From: CALFER01 sp964472395
GTDB taxonomy: Bacteria; CSSED10-310; CALFER01
DNA: 31,158 bases
Assembly: GCA_964472395.1 (NCBI GenBank)
Contig: CAYYMM010000049.1
Coordinates: 1-31,158 of the forward strand
Direction: 5' to 3'
The notes under the pieces were generated by a model, which was not told the DNA's origin, did no database searches, and was given only the letters and a program-made list of their open reading frames with translations. Numbering within the stretch: position 1 is the first letter of the stretch; the number at the start of each line of letters is the position of its first letter. This document shows, one piece after another, positions 8,289 to 16,876 of the stretch. Position numbers and translations under genes: made by a program.

Positions 8289-8464
8289 TTCCACCTCCTC
8301 ACGCCTCAGTTTCGGTTTCGTCGCAGCGATATAGCATAAACTGCAGTCGTTGGTTCGACGCTTCATCGATCAGAAGCATGGTCCAAAGACTCTTCTCAGA
8401 TCTTGAAGGCTTTTCTAACAAGATGGCTCCACAACCTGCTCATCGGAACATCTGTCCTCCACCG

Positions 8465-11400
8465 TCAGTCAGACGACCATCCGAAGGACCAGACACCGAG
8501 ATCACCCATGACGCTGGTCATTCCCGGATCCAGAATCGCGCCGTACCATGTGACTCCCGATCCGCTCCCGACATGCTCCGGCCACGTAAATACAGGCAAC
8601 ACGGCCAGGATCGTCAGTCCGTACGGAATCGCAGGCAACTCCTCCAGATAATCCGCATACTCGAATCCGAAATTCGGCGCAAAGTAATACTGTCCATAGA
8701 CATCCAGAAGAATACACACGGGATGATGCGACAGAATCCGGTTGCTGCCGTTGAAAACCCCCGCCAGACAGGCACAGTCATCACCGGGACGAAACATCTC
8801 CCCCGGCATCCATATCGTCACGCCGGTCGACAACTCGGGATACGGATACGATTCAAACCGCCCGATATCGAACGACAGGCCCTCTTTCTGCAGATCCAGA
8901 CCGAACCGCCCGGCGAGATCCGATATGACTGGCAGTGCATCCGACGATCCGGCATCCAGCGCCGGAGACACCAAGCGGTCAATTCGGAAATCGGGCCACG
9001 ATGCATCGTGTTTGTCATGATCCGCCCAGTCGTATTGCAGAAACACCGGATCGACCTGAATCCCATGCATCTCCCAGTTCCGATCGGAGCGGATATCCGA
9101 GATGCCCGGATAATAGTGATTATCGCCGGCATCGACATACATCCCCATACATCCTCCGCGATACACATCCTCGTGCCATCCGTTTCCCTGATACAGATTG
9201 TAATCAAAGAACATGTTCGCATAGTCGTCATCGGCATCCGCCAGAAGCATGCCGTAACCATCATTGTTCACAGTCATATTGTTCACGACGGCGGTCTGGA
9301 CACAGCCATGGGTATCGAACGAACTGCCTCCGAAAATGAACCCGAACGGTTGATTGGCCGCGAGATTGTTCATGAGGCTCACGTTGCCGTCCCGCCAGAC
9401 GCCGGAAAACATGAATCCGCAATACCCGTTGTTGTATGCGATGTTCCTGAAAAACGTCACACCCGACGCCATATCGACATAGAACCCGAATCCACCCGTT
9501 CCCTTCGCCTGTCCGGCCGTCCAGCGACCACGCTTCTCGGCGCAGAACGTCCAGCCGTAATTGTCACGAGCCACGTTTCCGGTCACCAGGACGTTCCGGA
9601 AGACATGCCCGTCAGACGGTTTTCCCCAGAACTTGATGCCCCCGTTGTCACAAGTCAACTGGCAGGCCTTCTCGAAGGTATTGTTCAATACCAGTATATC
9701 CCCGGTTTTGATTTCATCCGGCGTAAAACCGTATGACGAATCGGATTGAATGACCGATCGTGAGAACTGGACCCCGTTGTGCGCGACATGGTGCACATGG
9801 TTCCCTTCAAACGTCAACCGGTCCGACCAACCGAAACTGAGCCCCACCGCGTTGTCGCCATCGCACCGGAACCCGAGTTCAAACATGTCGTTGTCGAGAA
9901 TCCGCGTGCCGACAATACCGGGACGCACCCATGAATCCGCTGCCGCTCCGTTTTCCCACCAGTCGACATGACGGATCGCCTGCGTATCGAGATGATGCAT
10001 CGAGTTGCTCCGGATGAGGAGATCGCGGGTTTGTTGATCTGGAGATTCCGATGCGGCAACGGATTGAACGACGTTGATACCGGTGTTGGCATACCGCAGT
10101 TCGCACCGTTCGATCCGGTTCCCCCAGGAACGCGTGTCGGTCCAGTTTTCATGCTCGATGCAGCAGTCATTAAAGAACTCGATGACCAGATCTTCGATGT
10201 GAATGAAGGATGCATCCCTCAGATTGAATCCATCGTCCAACACGCTGATCTCGATGTTCTGCAGGGCCGGATCGATGAGCAGGGGCGGCCAGATATACAG
10301 CCGGTGAGCCAACGCGTCGAACCACCACTCACCGGGTGAATCCAGAAGACACGGCCGGTTTTCGACATAGTACTTTGAATACAAGCCGAGTCCGGGATCG
10401 CCCGAACCGTTGTCGTGCTCGCAGATCGCATCCACCGTGACCCTTCCTATGGCCGGATCATGCGATACGATCGTTCGTCTGTACACGTAATGCCCCTGCT
10501 TCGTGTCAATCGCAACGATCGTCCCGCCGGTCAGATCGCCCAGACTCATCAGATTGCCCGGTTCGATCCCGGCAGGCTCGAGATCGTCAGTCCGATCGGT
10601 CAATTGATCGAGCGATCGCCAGGGAAGATCACAATCGGGCGACTGCCCCGGGTCGCACTCCGCCGGAGCCGAACCGCCGTCTGCGCACCACCAGTATTCG
10701 TGTCGTTTCCAATCCGTCACCACCTGCCAGTCCGGTTCTCTCGCAACCGGCATCCGCGTCTGCAACACACCAGCCTCGTTCAGCGCGGCGATCCATCGCG
10801 GGGGCGCTTCCAGCCCCGGAATCTCCGCCCAGTACAGATTCCCCGGGTCCACCTCCGCAGGCAGGCCAATCGGGTCCTCGGTCAGCCGTTGCCAGGACAG
10901 CGCACTCGATGGAATCGAGCCGCGAACCGCGACGTGTCCCTCCGGAACGATCCGGATCGGTTCGGATACAGTCCCGCTGAGCACGGGCCGGACGGATTCG
11001 CGATAGACCCCCTCCGCAAGATGCACTCGCGTGCCCGGCCCGGCTTTTTCCATGCCCCGTTGTATGGTGCGAAGCGGATGTTCCCGCGAGGTTCCTTCGT
11101 TTGTATCGTCGCCTATGTATGGATCGACATAGAGATTCCGGATACGGGGAATCAGGAAGGCAACGTTGTCGAACCGGACAACCCCGGACGGGGTCATACT
11201 CGAATTTGTCGAGCACTTCCCGAACTCGATGATTGAGCCGGTTTCCTGTTCGTGATCGACCGGTTCGATCCGGCGCACGGACACGCCGTCAATGAGAACC
11301 TCGATGAAGCGATCGGTCCTGTAACCCAGCGTGATCCATTGCCAATCGTCCGCAATCGCAAATTCTCCGCTTTCGTAATCGTACCGGGTTCCGTCGGGCG

Positions 11401-11860
11401 AATGCCACTCGAGATACCCCGTGTAACCGGAGCCGGTCGGCTTGCGGATACGGAGCGCGACCATCGTATGCCAGGCTTCACCGCCCTTGATGTCGGCGAT
11501 CCGGATGGATTTCCCGGGGATCCACGTTGTGCCTTCGTCGGGGATGGAACACGATGCCGGGTTGAAGAAAAAGGAAATGTAGGCTTCCTCGGCATCCGCA
11601 ACGCGGGACCGGTAGATGTAGCTGTCGGCCTGGGTGAGGGGGACCGCGACGCCACCGGAGGATTGGAAACCGCCATGCGGATCGAACGAGGGCTGTAAGT
11701 CGGGGTTGTCCGAGGGCACAAACCGCCAGTCCGGATCGATGCCCTGATCGAACGTGTCCGATACGATACACCAGCAGTCCGGGAGATCGGACCGGGCCGG
11801 TGAAATCAGAAAAAGAACGGATACGCCGAGCAGGAACGCGATGGGGAGTGACCGGGTCAT
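8465..11860 (-). CDS. Large secreted beta-helix protein with LamG-like and DUF1565 regions and shared C-terminal domain
   Basis: This 1131-residue protein begins with a signal peptide (1-24, ending PARS). Residues about 30-238 resemble a concanavalin-A/LamG-like jelly roll (WITLGYRTDRFIEVLIDGVSV, then FDNVAFLIPR). Residues 242-315 carry the DUF1565 lead-in (LYVDPYIGDDTNEGTS, HPLRTIQRGM, VHLAEGVYRESV). The middle, to about residue 1000, has right-handed beta-helix repeats (LIRSNSMHHL, ILDNDMFELG, FEGNHVHHVAHNGV, VVNNMTVNNDGYG). Residues 1013-1131 are the C-terminal domain shared with two other exported proteins here (ILLDVYGQYYFAPNF, FTWPEHVG, WYGAILD, GVWSFGW). Such helices are usual in polysaccharide lyases and surface carbohydrate-binding proteins, but no lyase active site could be assigned. 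GGAGA precedes the ATG. Confidence 0.9.
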   Translation of the reverse strand: MTRSLPIAFLLGVSVLFLISPARSDLPDCWCIVSDTFDQGIDPDWRFVPSDNPDLQPSFDPHGGFQSSGGVAVPLTQADSYIYRSRVADAEEAYISFFFNPASCSIPDEGTTWIPGKSIRIADIKGGEAWHTMVALRIRKPTGSGYTGYLEWHSPDGTRYDYESGEFAIADDWQWITLGYRTDRFIEVLIDGVSVRRIEPVDHEQETGSIIEFGKCSTNSSMTPSGVVRFDNVAFLIPRIRNLYVDPYIGDDTNEGTSREHPLRTIQRGMEKAGPGTRVHLAEGVYRESVRPVLSGTVSEPIRIVPEGHVAVRGSIPSSALSWQRLTEDPIGLPAEVDPGNLYWAEIPGLEAPPRWIAALNEAGVLQTRMPVAREPDWQVVTDWKRHEYWWCADGGSAPAECDPGQSPDCDLPWRSLDQLTDRTDDLEPAGIEPGNLMSLGDLTGGTIVAIDTKQGHYVYRRTIVSHDPAIGRVTVDAICEHDNGSGDPGLGLYSKYYVENRPCLLDSPGEWWFDALAHRLYIWPPLLIDPALQNIEISVLDDGFNLRDASFIHIEDLVIEFFNDCCIEHENWTDTRSWGNRIERCELRYANTGINVVQSVAASESPDQQTRDLLIRSNSMHHLDTQAIRHVDWWENGAAADSWVRPGIVGTRILDNDMFELGFRCDGDNAVGLSFGWSDRLTFEGNHVHHVAHNGVQFSRSVIQSDSSYGFTPDEIKTGDILVLNNTFEKACQLTCDNGGIKFWGKPSDGHVFRNVLVTGNVARDNYGWTFCAEKRGRWTAGQAKGTGGFGFYVDMASGVTFFRNIAYNNGYCGFMFSGVWRDGNVSLMNNLAANQPFGFIFGGSSFDTHGCVQTAVVNNMTVNNDGYGMLLADADDDYANMFFDYNLYQGNGWHEDVYRGGCMGMYVDAGDNHYYPGISDIRSDRNWEMHGIQVDPVFLQYDWADHDKHDASWPDFRIDRLVSPALDAGSSDALPVISDLAGRFGLDLQKEGLSFDIGRFESYPYPELSTGVTIWMPGEMFRPGDDCACLAGVFNGSNRILSHHPVCILLDVYGQYYFAPNFGFEYADYLEELPAIPYGLTILAVLPVFTWPEHVGSGSGVTWYGAILDPGMTSVMGDLGVWSFGWSSD

Positions 11861-11901
11861 GGGATTGTCTCCGTTTTACTTCGACTTGGATGCTCATCAG
11901 A

Positions 11902-11930
11902 ATGTTACGTCAGAAACGAAGAAATCGCAA
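11902..11930 (-). promoter_or_regulatory. Predicted promoter of the 1131-residue protein gene
   Basis: On the minus strand TTGCGA (11930-11925), a 17-base spacer and TAACAT (11907-11902) give four of six matches in each box. The predicted transcript would start about 35 bases before the ATG at 11860. Confidence 0.35.
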
Positions 11931-11940
11931 TCGCAGCGCT

Positions 11941-11975
11941 CGAAAAGAAGCGGACCGGAGACGATCCTCCGGCCC
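11941..11975 (-). terminator. Intrinsic terminator after the 304-residue exported protein
   Basis: Read on the minus strand, bases 11975-11967 pair with 11960-11952 (nine pairs, one of them G-U) around a six-base loop, followed by CTTCTTTTCG. It lies about 25 bases after the stop at 12000 and before the predicted promoter of the next gene, so the two genes are separate units. Confidence 0.6.
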
Positions 11976-11999
11976 GCACGACGACGGATGTCCTCGCTC

Positions 12000-12914
12000 T
12001 CAGGGGGTGGGATATGCCTGATACTGATAGAATGTGCATTGAGGCCCGGAGACACCATAGAAGTAGGTCGGATAGTCATTCCCCCGGAGACGCCATAACT
12101 CATATTCGTAGTAATCGCCTGGGGAACCGTCCGGGTTGTTGTACGAGATCGGCTGAACACAGTAAGTTCTCAGTGAGTAGTGAGCGGGATCGCAATCCAT
12201 GATGAATGGCTTCAGATCGTACGCCACGGGGAAACTATCATGCGGAACGATCAACCATTGCCGCATGCTGCCGCCATTATAGCTGATTTTGATCAGGTAG
12301 CATTCGTATTCAAATCCGAATACATAATGATAACCATCTTCTCCTTCAATACAGCAAGGATCTGCTGGATCTCCCCAGGCGATGTAGCGCTGGATGTCTT
12401 TTGCAAAGAAGTTGCTTCCAAGATACTCGATTGTGTACGTGAAGGTTCCAGACGCTGTCGGTCGGCCCCAGGTTACTGAACCACCGCCATACAATGGCGG
12501 AATATATTGTTCTTTATCGATCAGTTCGAAGTTCCGCGGGACTTCACCCGGACCCGGCATGAAGTACACAGGTCTGTAGGCATCGAGATACCCACCGACG
12601 TTCGGCAAGTAATACCCTTGCGGATTGGTGCCTTCATACAACAGGGCCAGCTGAGTCGATAGCGGGACGATCGGTGGATTCAAGGGAATCCGGTAGATTG
12701 TGACGTTTCTTGGATCCCAGTAAGTCTGAGGAGGCACAGGGGTCGGGCAGTAAATTCCCGGATAGCATATATCGCCTGGGTCGGTCGGAATGAAGTAGCG
12801 ATCAAACCATGAAAAATTGATCGACACCCGTTGACTCGACCAGTAGCCGGTTTCCGCTGAAACCATCCCAGTCAGACCGCACAAGATTACAGCACACACA
12901 AGCCATCGTCTCAT
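12000..12914 (-). CDS. Exported protein, unknown function
   Basis: ATG 12914 has GGAGG eight bases upstream and opens a 304-residue product with a clear signal peptide (MRRWLVCAVILCGLTGMVSA). The mature part is rich in Tyr, Pro and Gly with many aromatic residues and about eight cysteines (for example DICYPGIYC, ADPCCIEGE, RTYCVQ), which suggests disulfides in an extracytoplasmic fold. No domain is recognised. Unlike its neighbours it does not carry the shared C-terminal domain; it ends TFYQYQAYPTP. It has its own predicted promoter, a leader stem-loop and a terminator, so it is a single-gene unit. It is slightly AT-richer than the beta-helix genes. Confidence 0.8.
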   Translation of the reverse strand: MRRWLVCAVILCGLTGMVSAETGYWSSQRVSINFSWFDRYFIPTDPGDICYPGIYCPTPVPPQTYWDPRNVTIYRIPLNPPIVPLSTQLALLYEGTNPQGYYLPNVGGYLDAYRPVYFMPGPGEVPRNFELIDKEQYIPPLYGGGSVTWGRPTASGTFTYTIEYLGSNFFAKDIQRYIAWGDPADPCCIEGEDGYHYVFGFEYECYLIKISYNGGSMRQWLIVPHDSFPVAYDLKPFIMDCDPAHYSLRTYCVQPISYNNPDGSPGDYYEYELWRLRGNDYPTYFYGVSGPQCTFYQYQAYPTP

Positions 12915-12942
12915 TTCCTTTTCCTCCTGGTTATTGGTTGTC

Positions 12943-12964
12943 CGAATACTCGTAGGAGTACTCG
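12943..12964 (-). promoter_or_regulatory. Stem-loop in the 5' leader of the 304-residue protein gene
   Basis: On the minus strand 12964-12956 pairs with 12951-12943 (nine pairs, one G-U) around a four-base loop. It lies between the predicted transcript start (about 12977) and the ribosome site, so it would be near the 5' end of the mRNA. It could stabilise the message; a regulator site is also possible. Confidence 0.4.
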
Positions 12965-12983
12965 AATTTTTAGCGCTGATGGA

Positions 12984-13012
12984 AGAATACAAATAAAATA
13001 TCTTAAATTCAA
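12984..13012 (-). promoter_or_regulatory. Predicted promoter of the 304-residue protein gene
   Basis: On the minus strand TTGAAT (13012-13007), a 17-base spacer and TATTCT (12989-12984) form a good housekeeping-type promoter in a markedly AT-rich stretch. The predicted start is about 12977, giving a leader of about 62 bases. Confidence 0.55.
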
Positions 13013-13131
13013 ATTATTTTTATCCTCTGATCGCTTTTTACTTCCCGGCAACCTCGCTAATCTTCCACCGCATCGTTCCAGTGGATTGCCTCAAAGCAGC
13101 AGCCTGTGCCTGTCCGATCCTCTCACCAACC

Positions 13132-13160
13132 TTGACTCGGACCCCGGATCTCTTTAGAAT
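13132..13160 (+). promoter_or_regulatory. Predicted promoter of the esterase/ATP-grasp operon
   Basis: TTGACT at 13132-13137, a 17-base spacer and TAGAAT at 13155-13160 match the housekeeping consensus at five of six positions each. The start would be near 13167, about 37 bases before the GTG at 13204. This also argues against the longer reading from 13081. Confidence 0.65.
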
Positions 13161-13203
13161 TTATTGGTTTTCTCGTTTTCGACACTCAGGAGGATCACCG
13201 CCG

Positions 13204-14346
13204 GTGAAACAGGTTTTCGACGAACTCAGACAACGCGGCAAAAACTACTTCGAAGAACTCAAACAGACCGACACCTTCCCTCTCGTTCGTGGACGGGAAG
13301 TTCTTTTTCTGTACGACGCAAGCACTCGCCCCGTGAAAGACGTCCGTCTCGTCCATCACGTCACAACCCTCGATCGCGCCCCCAAACTCGAACCGGTCTC
13401 GGGCAACGGCCTGCGCCTCCTCCATCTCGTCCTGCCGTCCAAAGCCCGTCTGGAATACACCTTCGGCATTCAGTTCGAAGACGGCGGTTCCGAAATCATC
13501 ACGGATCCCCTCAACCCGCTCAAAGCCTGGTGCCCGTTCGGACCGAAAAGCGTCGTGACGACCGGTGAATATAAAACGCCGGAATGGGCGGTCAGGCGGG
13601 AGGGGATCGCCACCGGCACAGTGACGACCCATACGATCGACAGCGTTGTCATGAAAAGCTCCCGAACCGTTTGCATCTATGTTCCATCACTCCCGCCACC
13701 GGTCGGTGGCTACCCGGTCCTGGTCATTCACGACGGCACGGATTATCTCGATTACGCAGGAATCGCGACGGTTTTCGACAATCTGATGGCTGAGGGGAAG
13801 ATTGAACCCTTCATCGCGGTGCTCTCACGGCCGATCGAACGAAACGACGAATACACCTGCACGCCGGGACACGCCGCGTATGTCGTCACGGAGCTGTTGC
13901 CGTGGGTGAGGCGGACATTCCCGGTCAGTTCGTCCCGCACCGACACCGGCATCATGGGGTCGTCCTTCGGCGCGGTCGCGTCGGTCTATGCGGCCCATCA
14001 GTATCCGGAAATCTTCGGAAAACTGCTGATTCAATCCGGATCGTTCCGCTTTCAGGACATTGTGTCGACGATTTCGCTGTTCGACCCTCTGGACGCATTC
14101 GACCGGATCAAGCATTTTCTGGAAACCTCGTTTTTCCCCGGCGGTCCGGCTCAGTCTATGCGAATCTATCAGTCTTGCGGCACATTCGAACCGATGATCG
14201 GATATAATCGGTTGTTCGCGAGGTTGATGAAAAAATACGGGCATTCCATTATTTACCGTGAAAGTCATGACGGGCATAATTGGATATCATGGCGTGATCA
14301 CCTCGGAGATGGCCTCGTTTATCTGTTCCCGCCGGGACGCGCCTGA
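13204..14346 (+). CDS. Fes/IroE-like alpha/beta-hydrolase esterase
   Basis: The chosen GTG start has AGGAGG ten bases upstream and lies just after a strong promoter; it gives 380 residues. The first ~130 residues resemble the immunoglobulin-like (E-set/CBM48-type) N-terminal domain of enterochelin-esterase-like proteins (LRLLHLVLPSKARLEYTF, then DPLNP). The rest is an esterase D-like alpha/beta hydrolase (PF00756 type): VLVIHDGTDYLD, the nucleophile elbow GSSFG with Ser about 254, and the catalytic His in HDGHNW about 358, matching the G-G-H-x-W pattern of Fes. No signal peptide is seen, so it is probably cytoplasmic. The substrate is an ester or similar bond of unknown kind; siderophore hydrolysis is possible but no siderophore gene is nearby. 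An ATP-grasp-like gene begins 40 bases downstream. Confidence 0.85.
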   Translation: MKQVFDELRQRGKNYFEELKQTDTFPLVRGREVLFLYDASTRPVKDVRLVHHVTTLDRAPKLEPVSGNGLRLLHLVLPSKARLEYTFGIQFEDGGSEIITDPLNPLKAWCPFGPKSVVTTGEYKTPEWAVRREGIATGTVTTHTIDSVVMKSSRTVCIYVPSLPPPVGGYPVLVIHDGTDYLDYAGIATVFDNLMAEGKIEPFIAVLSRPIERNDEYTCTPGHAAYVVTELLPWVRRTFPVSSSRTDTGIMGSSFGAVASVYAAHQYPEIFGKLLIQSGSFRFQDIVSTISLFDPLDAFDRIKHFLETSFFPGGPAQSMRIYQSCGTFEPMIGYNRLFARLMKKYGHSIIYRESHDGHNWISWRDHLGDGLVYLFPPGRA

Positions 14347-14386
14347 TCGATTGACAGGAAGGCAACAACCATCAGGAGGATCGGAC

Positions 14387-15820
14387 ATGAGTGAACCCAA
14401 AGTGAAAAAGATCGCGCTCATGGCGTCGTACGACTGGACGCTGCGCAAGGCAATGGCGGAATTCCTGGAATTCATCAAACCGGTGATCCGCTGGAAACGT
14501 AAACAATATACGCTCGAGTTGACCCGCATCATCGCCAAGCCGCTGGTGACCGGTGAGGATCTGAGTCACGAAGCGGATCTGATCGTCGATCGGACGACGC
14601 ACTGGAATGCCTTTTATCGCTATTGGGCGCATCAGGCCGTTAATTCTCAAGCTCGGATGGTCAACCACAGCTATACATTCTCGGTGTACGACAAACACTC
14701 CACCTACGATCTGATGGCCCGCGCCATCCACCCGGCGGACCGATTCCCTAAAACCGTGCTCCTGCCGCAGTTCCAACCCTGGACGGAAGACCAGATCAAA
14801 CAACACTGGTGGAAGGAAGAACAGCAGCTCCTGATCGAAAACACCGAGTATGGCTTCGATCCCAAGCGACGCCGGACGGATCTGGCGACGGTCAAGCAGA
14901 AACTCGACGATGCGATTCGCTACGACAAACGCTCACGCAACGTCCGCGAGCTGTTCTATTACCCGGGCAATTATCTGAAGGAAACCATCGAGACCATTTT
15001 TGAGAACAAATTCCCGTTGTATCTGAAAAAAGCCTATGGTGGTGGCGGGACAAAGGTCTGGCGGATCGACAACATGGAAGAACTCTGGGAAAAATACGAC
15101 AAGACAGGCGACGAAGCGTTCCACCTGCAGGAAGGCATCGAGCCTTATGAACGCTTCTACCGCGCCATGGGGATCGGACCGATTGTCGTCCCCATGATTT
15201 TCCAGCCCGACAAACCGCACCATCAGCACTACAGCCCCGAGAAAGTGGCGATCGAAAAAGAGATCTTCCACCGGCTCGAAAGCTACGTGATGTTCATCAA
15301 CTCCTACCACCGCTGGACATACAACTCATTCGAATGCCTCCGAACAGGCGATCAACTCCACCCGATCGACTTCGCCAACGCATGCCCGGATTCCCAGTTC
15401 CTGTCCCTGCATGTCCATTTCCCGACGGTTCTGTGCAACCTGATCAAATGGCTGTCCTTCTGCGCCGTGACGGAAAAAGACATGCGGATCGATCTGGAAA
15501 TGACCAAATATCTGACGGTTATCAATGACCCCAAAATCCCGGGCGAGGAAAAATTCGCGTTCTGTCGCAGGATGTCCGAGGAATACTTCGAGATCGACAC
15601 ATTCCGGGAATATTGCGAACTGAACTTCAAGGACATCGAGCAGCAGTTCATCGAGTTCTACGACAAGAAGTTTGACGAGATCATCCGATTCGCCGTCGAG
15701 TACAGCAATTTCCCCGAACGTGAATACGACGTGTTCTTCGATTATTATAAAAACCTGATGGAAACGATCTGGCGACCGAATACGGACACCTATCTGAAAA
15801 CGGTTCTGTTCAAGGATTGA
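14387..15820 (+). CDS. ATP-grasp-like enzyme, unknown substrate
   Basis: ATG 14387 has AGGAGG about eight bases upstream and gives 477 residues; the frame reaches back into the esterase gene but without a ribosome site. The N-terminal ~120 residues contain DLIVDRTTHWN and VNHSYTFSVYDKHSTYDLMA, like the pre-ATP-grasp part of RimK-like ligases. The central part has PLYLKKAYGGGGTKVW near residue 213, which fits the lysine and glycine-rich loop of an ATP-grasp fold, and HPIDFANACPDS near residue 325, which could supply the metal-binding acidic residue and Asn. The C-terminal ~120 residues are charged and helical. By family it would join a carboxylate to an amine or similar group using ATP. It is co-directional with the esterase, 40 bases away, so the two probably share a pathway. 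Assignment rests on motifs alone. Confidence 0.65.
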   Translation: MSEPKVKKIALMASYDWTLRKAMAEFLEFIKPVIRWKRKQYTLELTRIIAKPLVTGEDLSHEADLIVDRTTHWNAFYRYWAHQAVNSQARMVNHSYTFSVYDKHSTYDLMARAIHPADRFPKTVLLPQFQPWTEDQIKQHWWKEEQQLLIENTEYGFDPKRRRTDLATVKQKLDDAIRYDKRSRNVRELFYYPGNYLKETIETIFENKFPLYLKKAYGGGGTKVWRIDNMEELWEKYDKTGDEAFHLQEGIEPYERFYRAMGIGPIVVPMIFQPDKPHHQHYSPEKVAIEKEIFHRLESYVMFINSYHRWTYNSFECLRTGDQLHPIDFANACPDSQFLSLHVHFPTVLCNLIKWLSFCAVTEKDMRIDLEMTKYLTVINDPKIPGEEKFAFCRRMSEEYFEIDTFREYCELNFKDIEQQFIEFYDKKFDEIIRFAVEYSNFPEREYDVFFDYYKNLMETIWRPNTDTYLKTVLFKD

Positions 15821-16853
15821 CGTCCGGCAACGTAAAACGCTCCCAGCACGTCAGACAGATCTCGGCAAACGCATCGTCCCCCGCCAGCATCGCCTTCCGG
15901 ATCGCGCGCATCTCGGATCCCGAACGCCATGTCCGGCGGGTGGCGCGTTCATTTCCATATCTCGGATGCGGCGGAATCACACAACACGGCGACAGATTGC
16001 CCGCTCCATCCAGGGTCAGCATCCGGAATGGATGCTTGCACCGTGCGCTGCGATCTGAAACACCAGTGTCGATCAGACGAGGCGGTATCACCACGATCCC
16101 CGAGGGCAAATCGAGAGCGTTCAACCGTCGCCGGTTCTCTTCCGAATTGACCAGTGAACACCCCTCCAGAGTCAGGTCCGAACTGCCGTAAGGGAGCATG
16201 TTCTGGCAGAAAACCTGATCGGCGCCGAGATCGATCGCGAGTCGGGCGAAATCCGGAATCCGGTCCAGATTGACGAGATCGGTAACGTGGCTGAGCACGA
16301 GGCGGATCGGGTTTGATGAACGGGCTCGCGCTTCAGCAAACCGGCGTATATTTTGGAGAATTCCATGGTAGATCTCGTCGCTGCCTCCTCTCATCCGCCG
16401 GTAATCATCGGATGTCGATGCATCGAGACTCACGTTTAGGAATCCGATGGGCAGATCCAGGATCATGGCGATGCGATCGTCGTCGAGCAGCACGCCGTTG
16501 GTCGAGAGGTTCACCTCCATACACCGCGCAGCAGCAATCCGGATAATCTCAGGCCATTCCGGATGCAGGAGGGGTTCTCCTCCCACAATACCCACACGCT
16601 GCGCTCCGGGATACTCATCGAGAATCCCACGCCAGAAGCGAGGCGACAGATCCGGCACATCGGGTACAGGAGAATAAGGGGATCGACGCATGAACGGACA
16701 GGTGTAGCAGACTAGGTTGCAGCGATTGGTGATGAACACCATGATTTCGGCCGGATCGTGCCGACAGATCTCGCGACGCCATCCCGACAGCTTCAGGCGG
16801 ATCATGTTGGCGATCTGCCGGGCGGACCGGCCCCGGAAACGTCCCGGATTCAT
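15810..16853 (-). CDS. Radical SAM protein with SPASM-like C terminus
   Basis: From ATG 16853 this is 347 residues. C45-x3-C49-x2-C52 (CNLVCYTC) binds the catalytic 4Fe-4S cluster and SAM; GGEPLLHPEW is the SAM-binding GGEP motif. The C-terminal part has CKHPFRMLTLDGAGNLSPCC and CLTCWERF, as in SPASM/twitch extensions that hold additional iron-sulfur clusters, often in peptide- or sugar-modifying enzymes. The frame is open to 16934, overlapping the upstream gene, but that start is poor; 16853 also lacks a good ribosome site, so the start is uncertain. It is last in the four-gene minus-strand operon, 23 bases after the preceding radical SAM gene. Its last 11 bases overlap the end of the convergent ATP-grasp gene. 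Substrate unknown. Confidence 0.85.
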   Translation of the reverse strand: MNPGRFRGRSARQIANMIRLKLSGWRREICRHDPAEIMVFITNRCNLVCYTCPFMRRSPYSPVPDVPDLSPRFWRGILDEYPGAQRVGIVGGEPLLHPEWPEIIRIAAARCMEVNLSTNGVLLDDDRIAMILDLPIGFLNVSLDASTSDDYRRMRGGSDEIYHGILQNIRRFAEARARSSNPIRLVLSHVTDLVNLDRIPDFARLAIDLGADQVFCQNMLPYGSSDLTLEGCSLVNSEENRRRLNALDLPSGIVVIPPRLIDTGVSDRSARCKHPFRMLTLDGAGNLSPCCVIPPHPRYGNERATRRTWRSGSEMRAIRKAMLAGDDAFAEICLTCWERFTLPDVNP

Positions 16854-16876
16854 GATTGACGGTTCATCGGCGACAA

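Noticed and set aside
8378..9736. 452-codon plus-strand open frame
   Set aside because: It lies wholly antisense to the large secreted protein gene. The product is Arg/His/Pro/Ile-rich with no domain pattern, as expected for a shadow in GC-rich DNA.
13081..13203. 41-codon N-terminal extension of the esterase
   Set aside because: It would start upstream of a near-consensus promoter and has no ribosome site. GTG 13204 has AGGAGG and fits the domain start.
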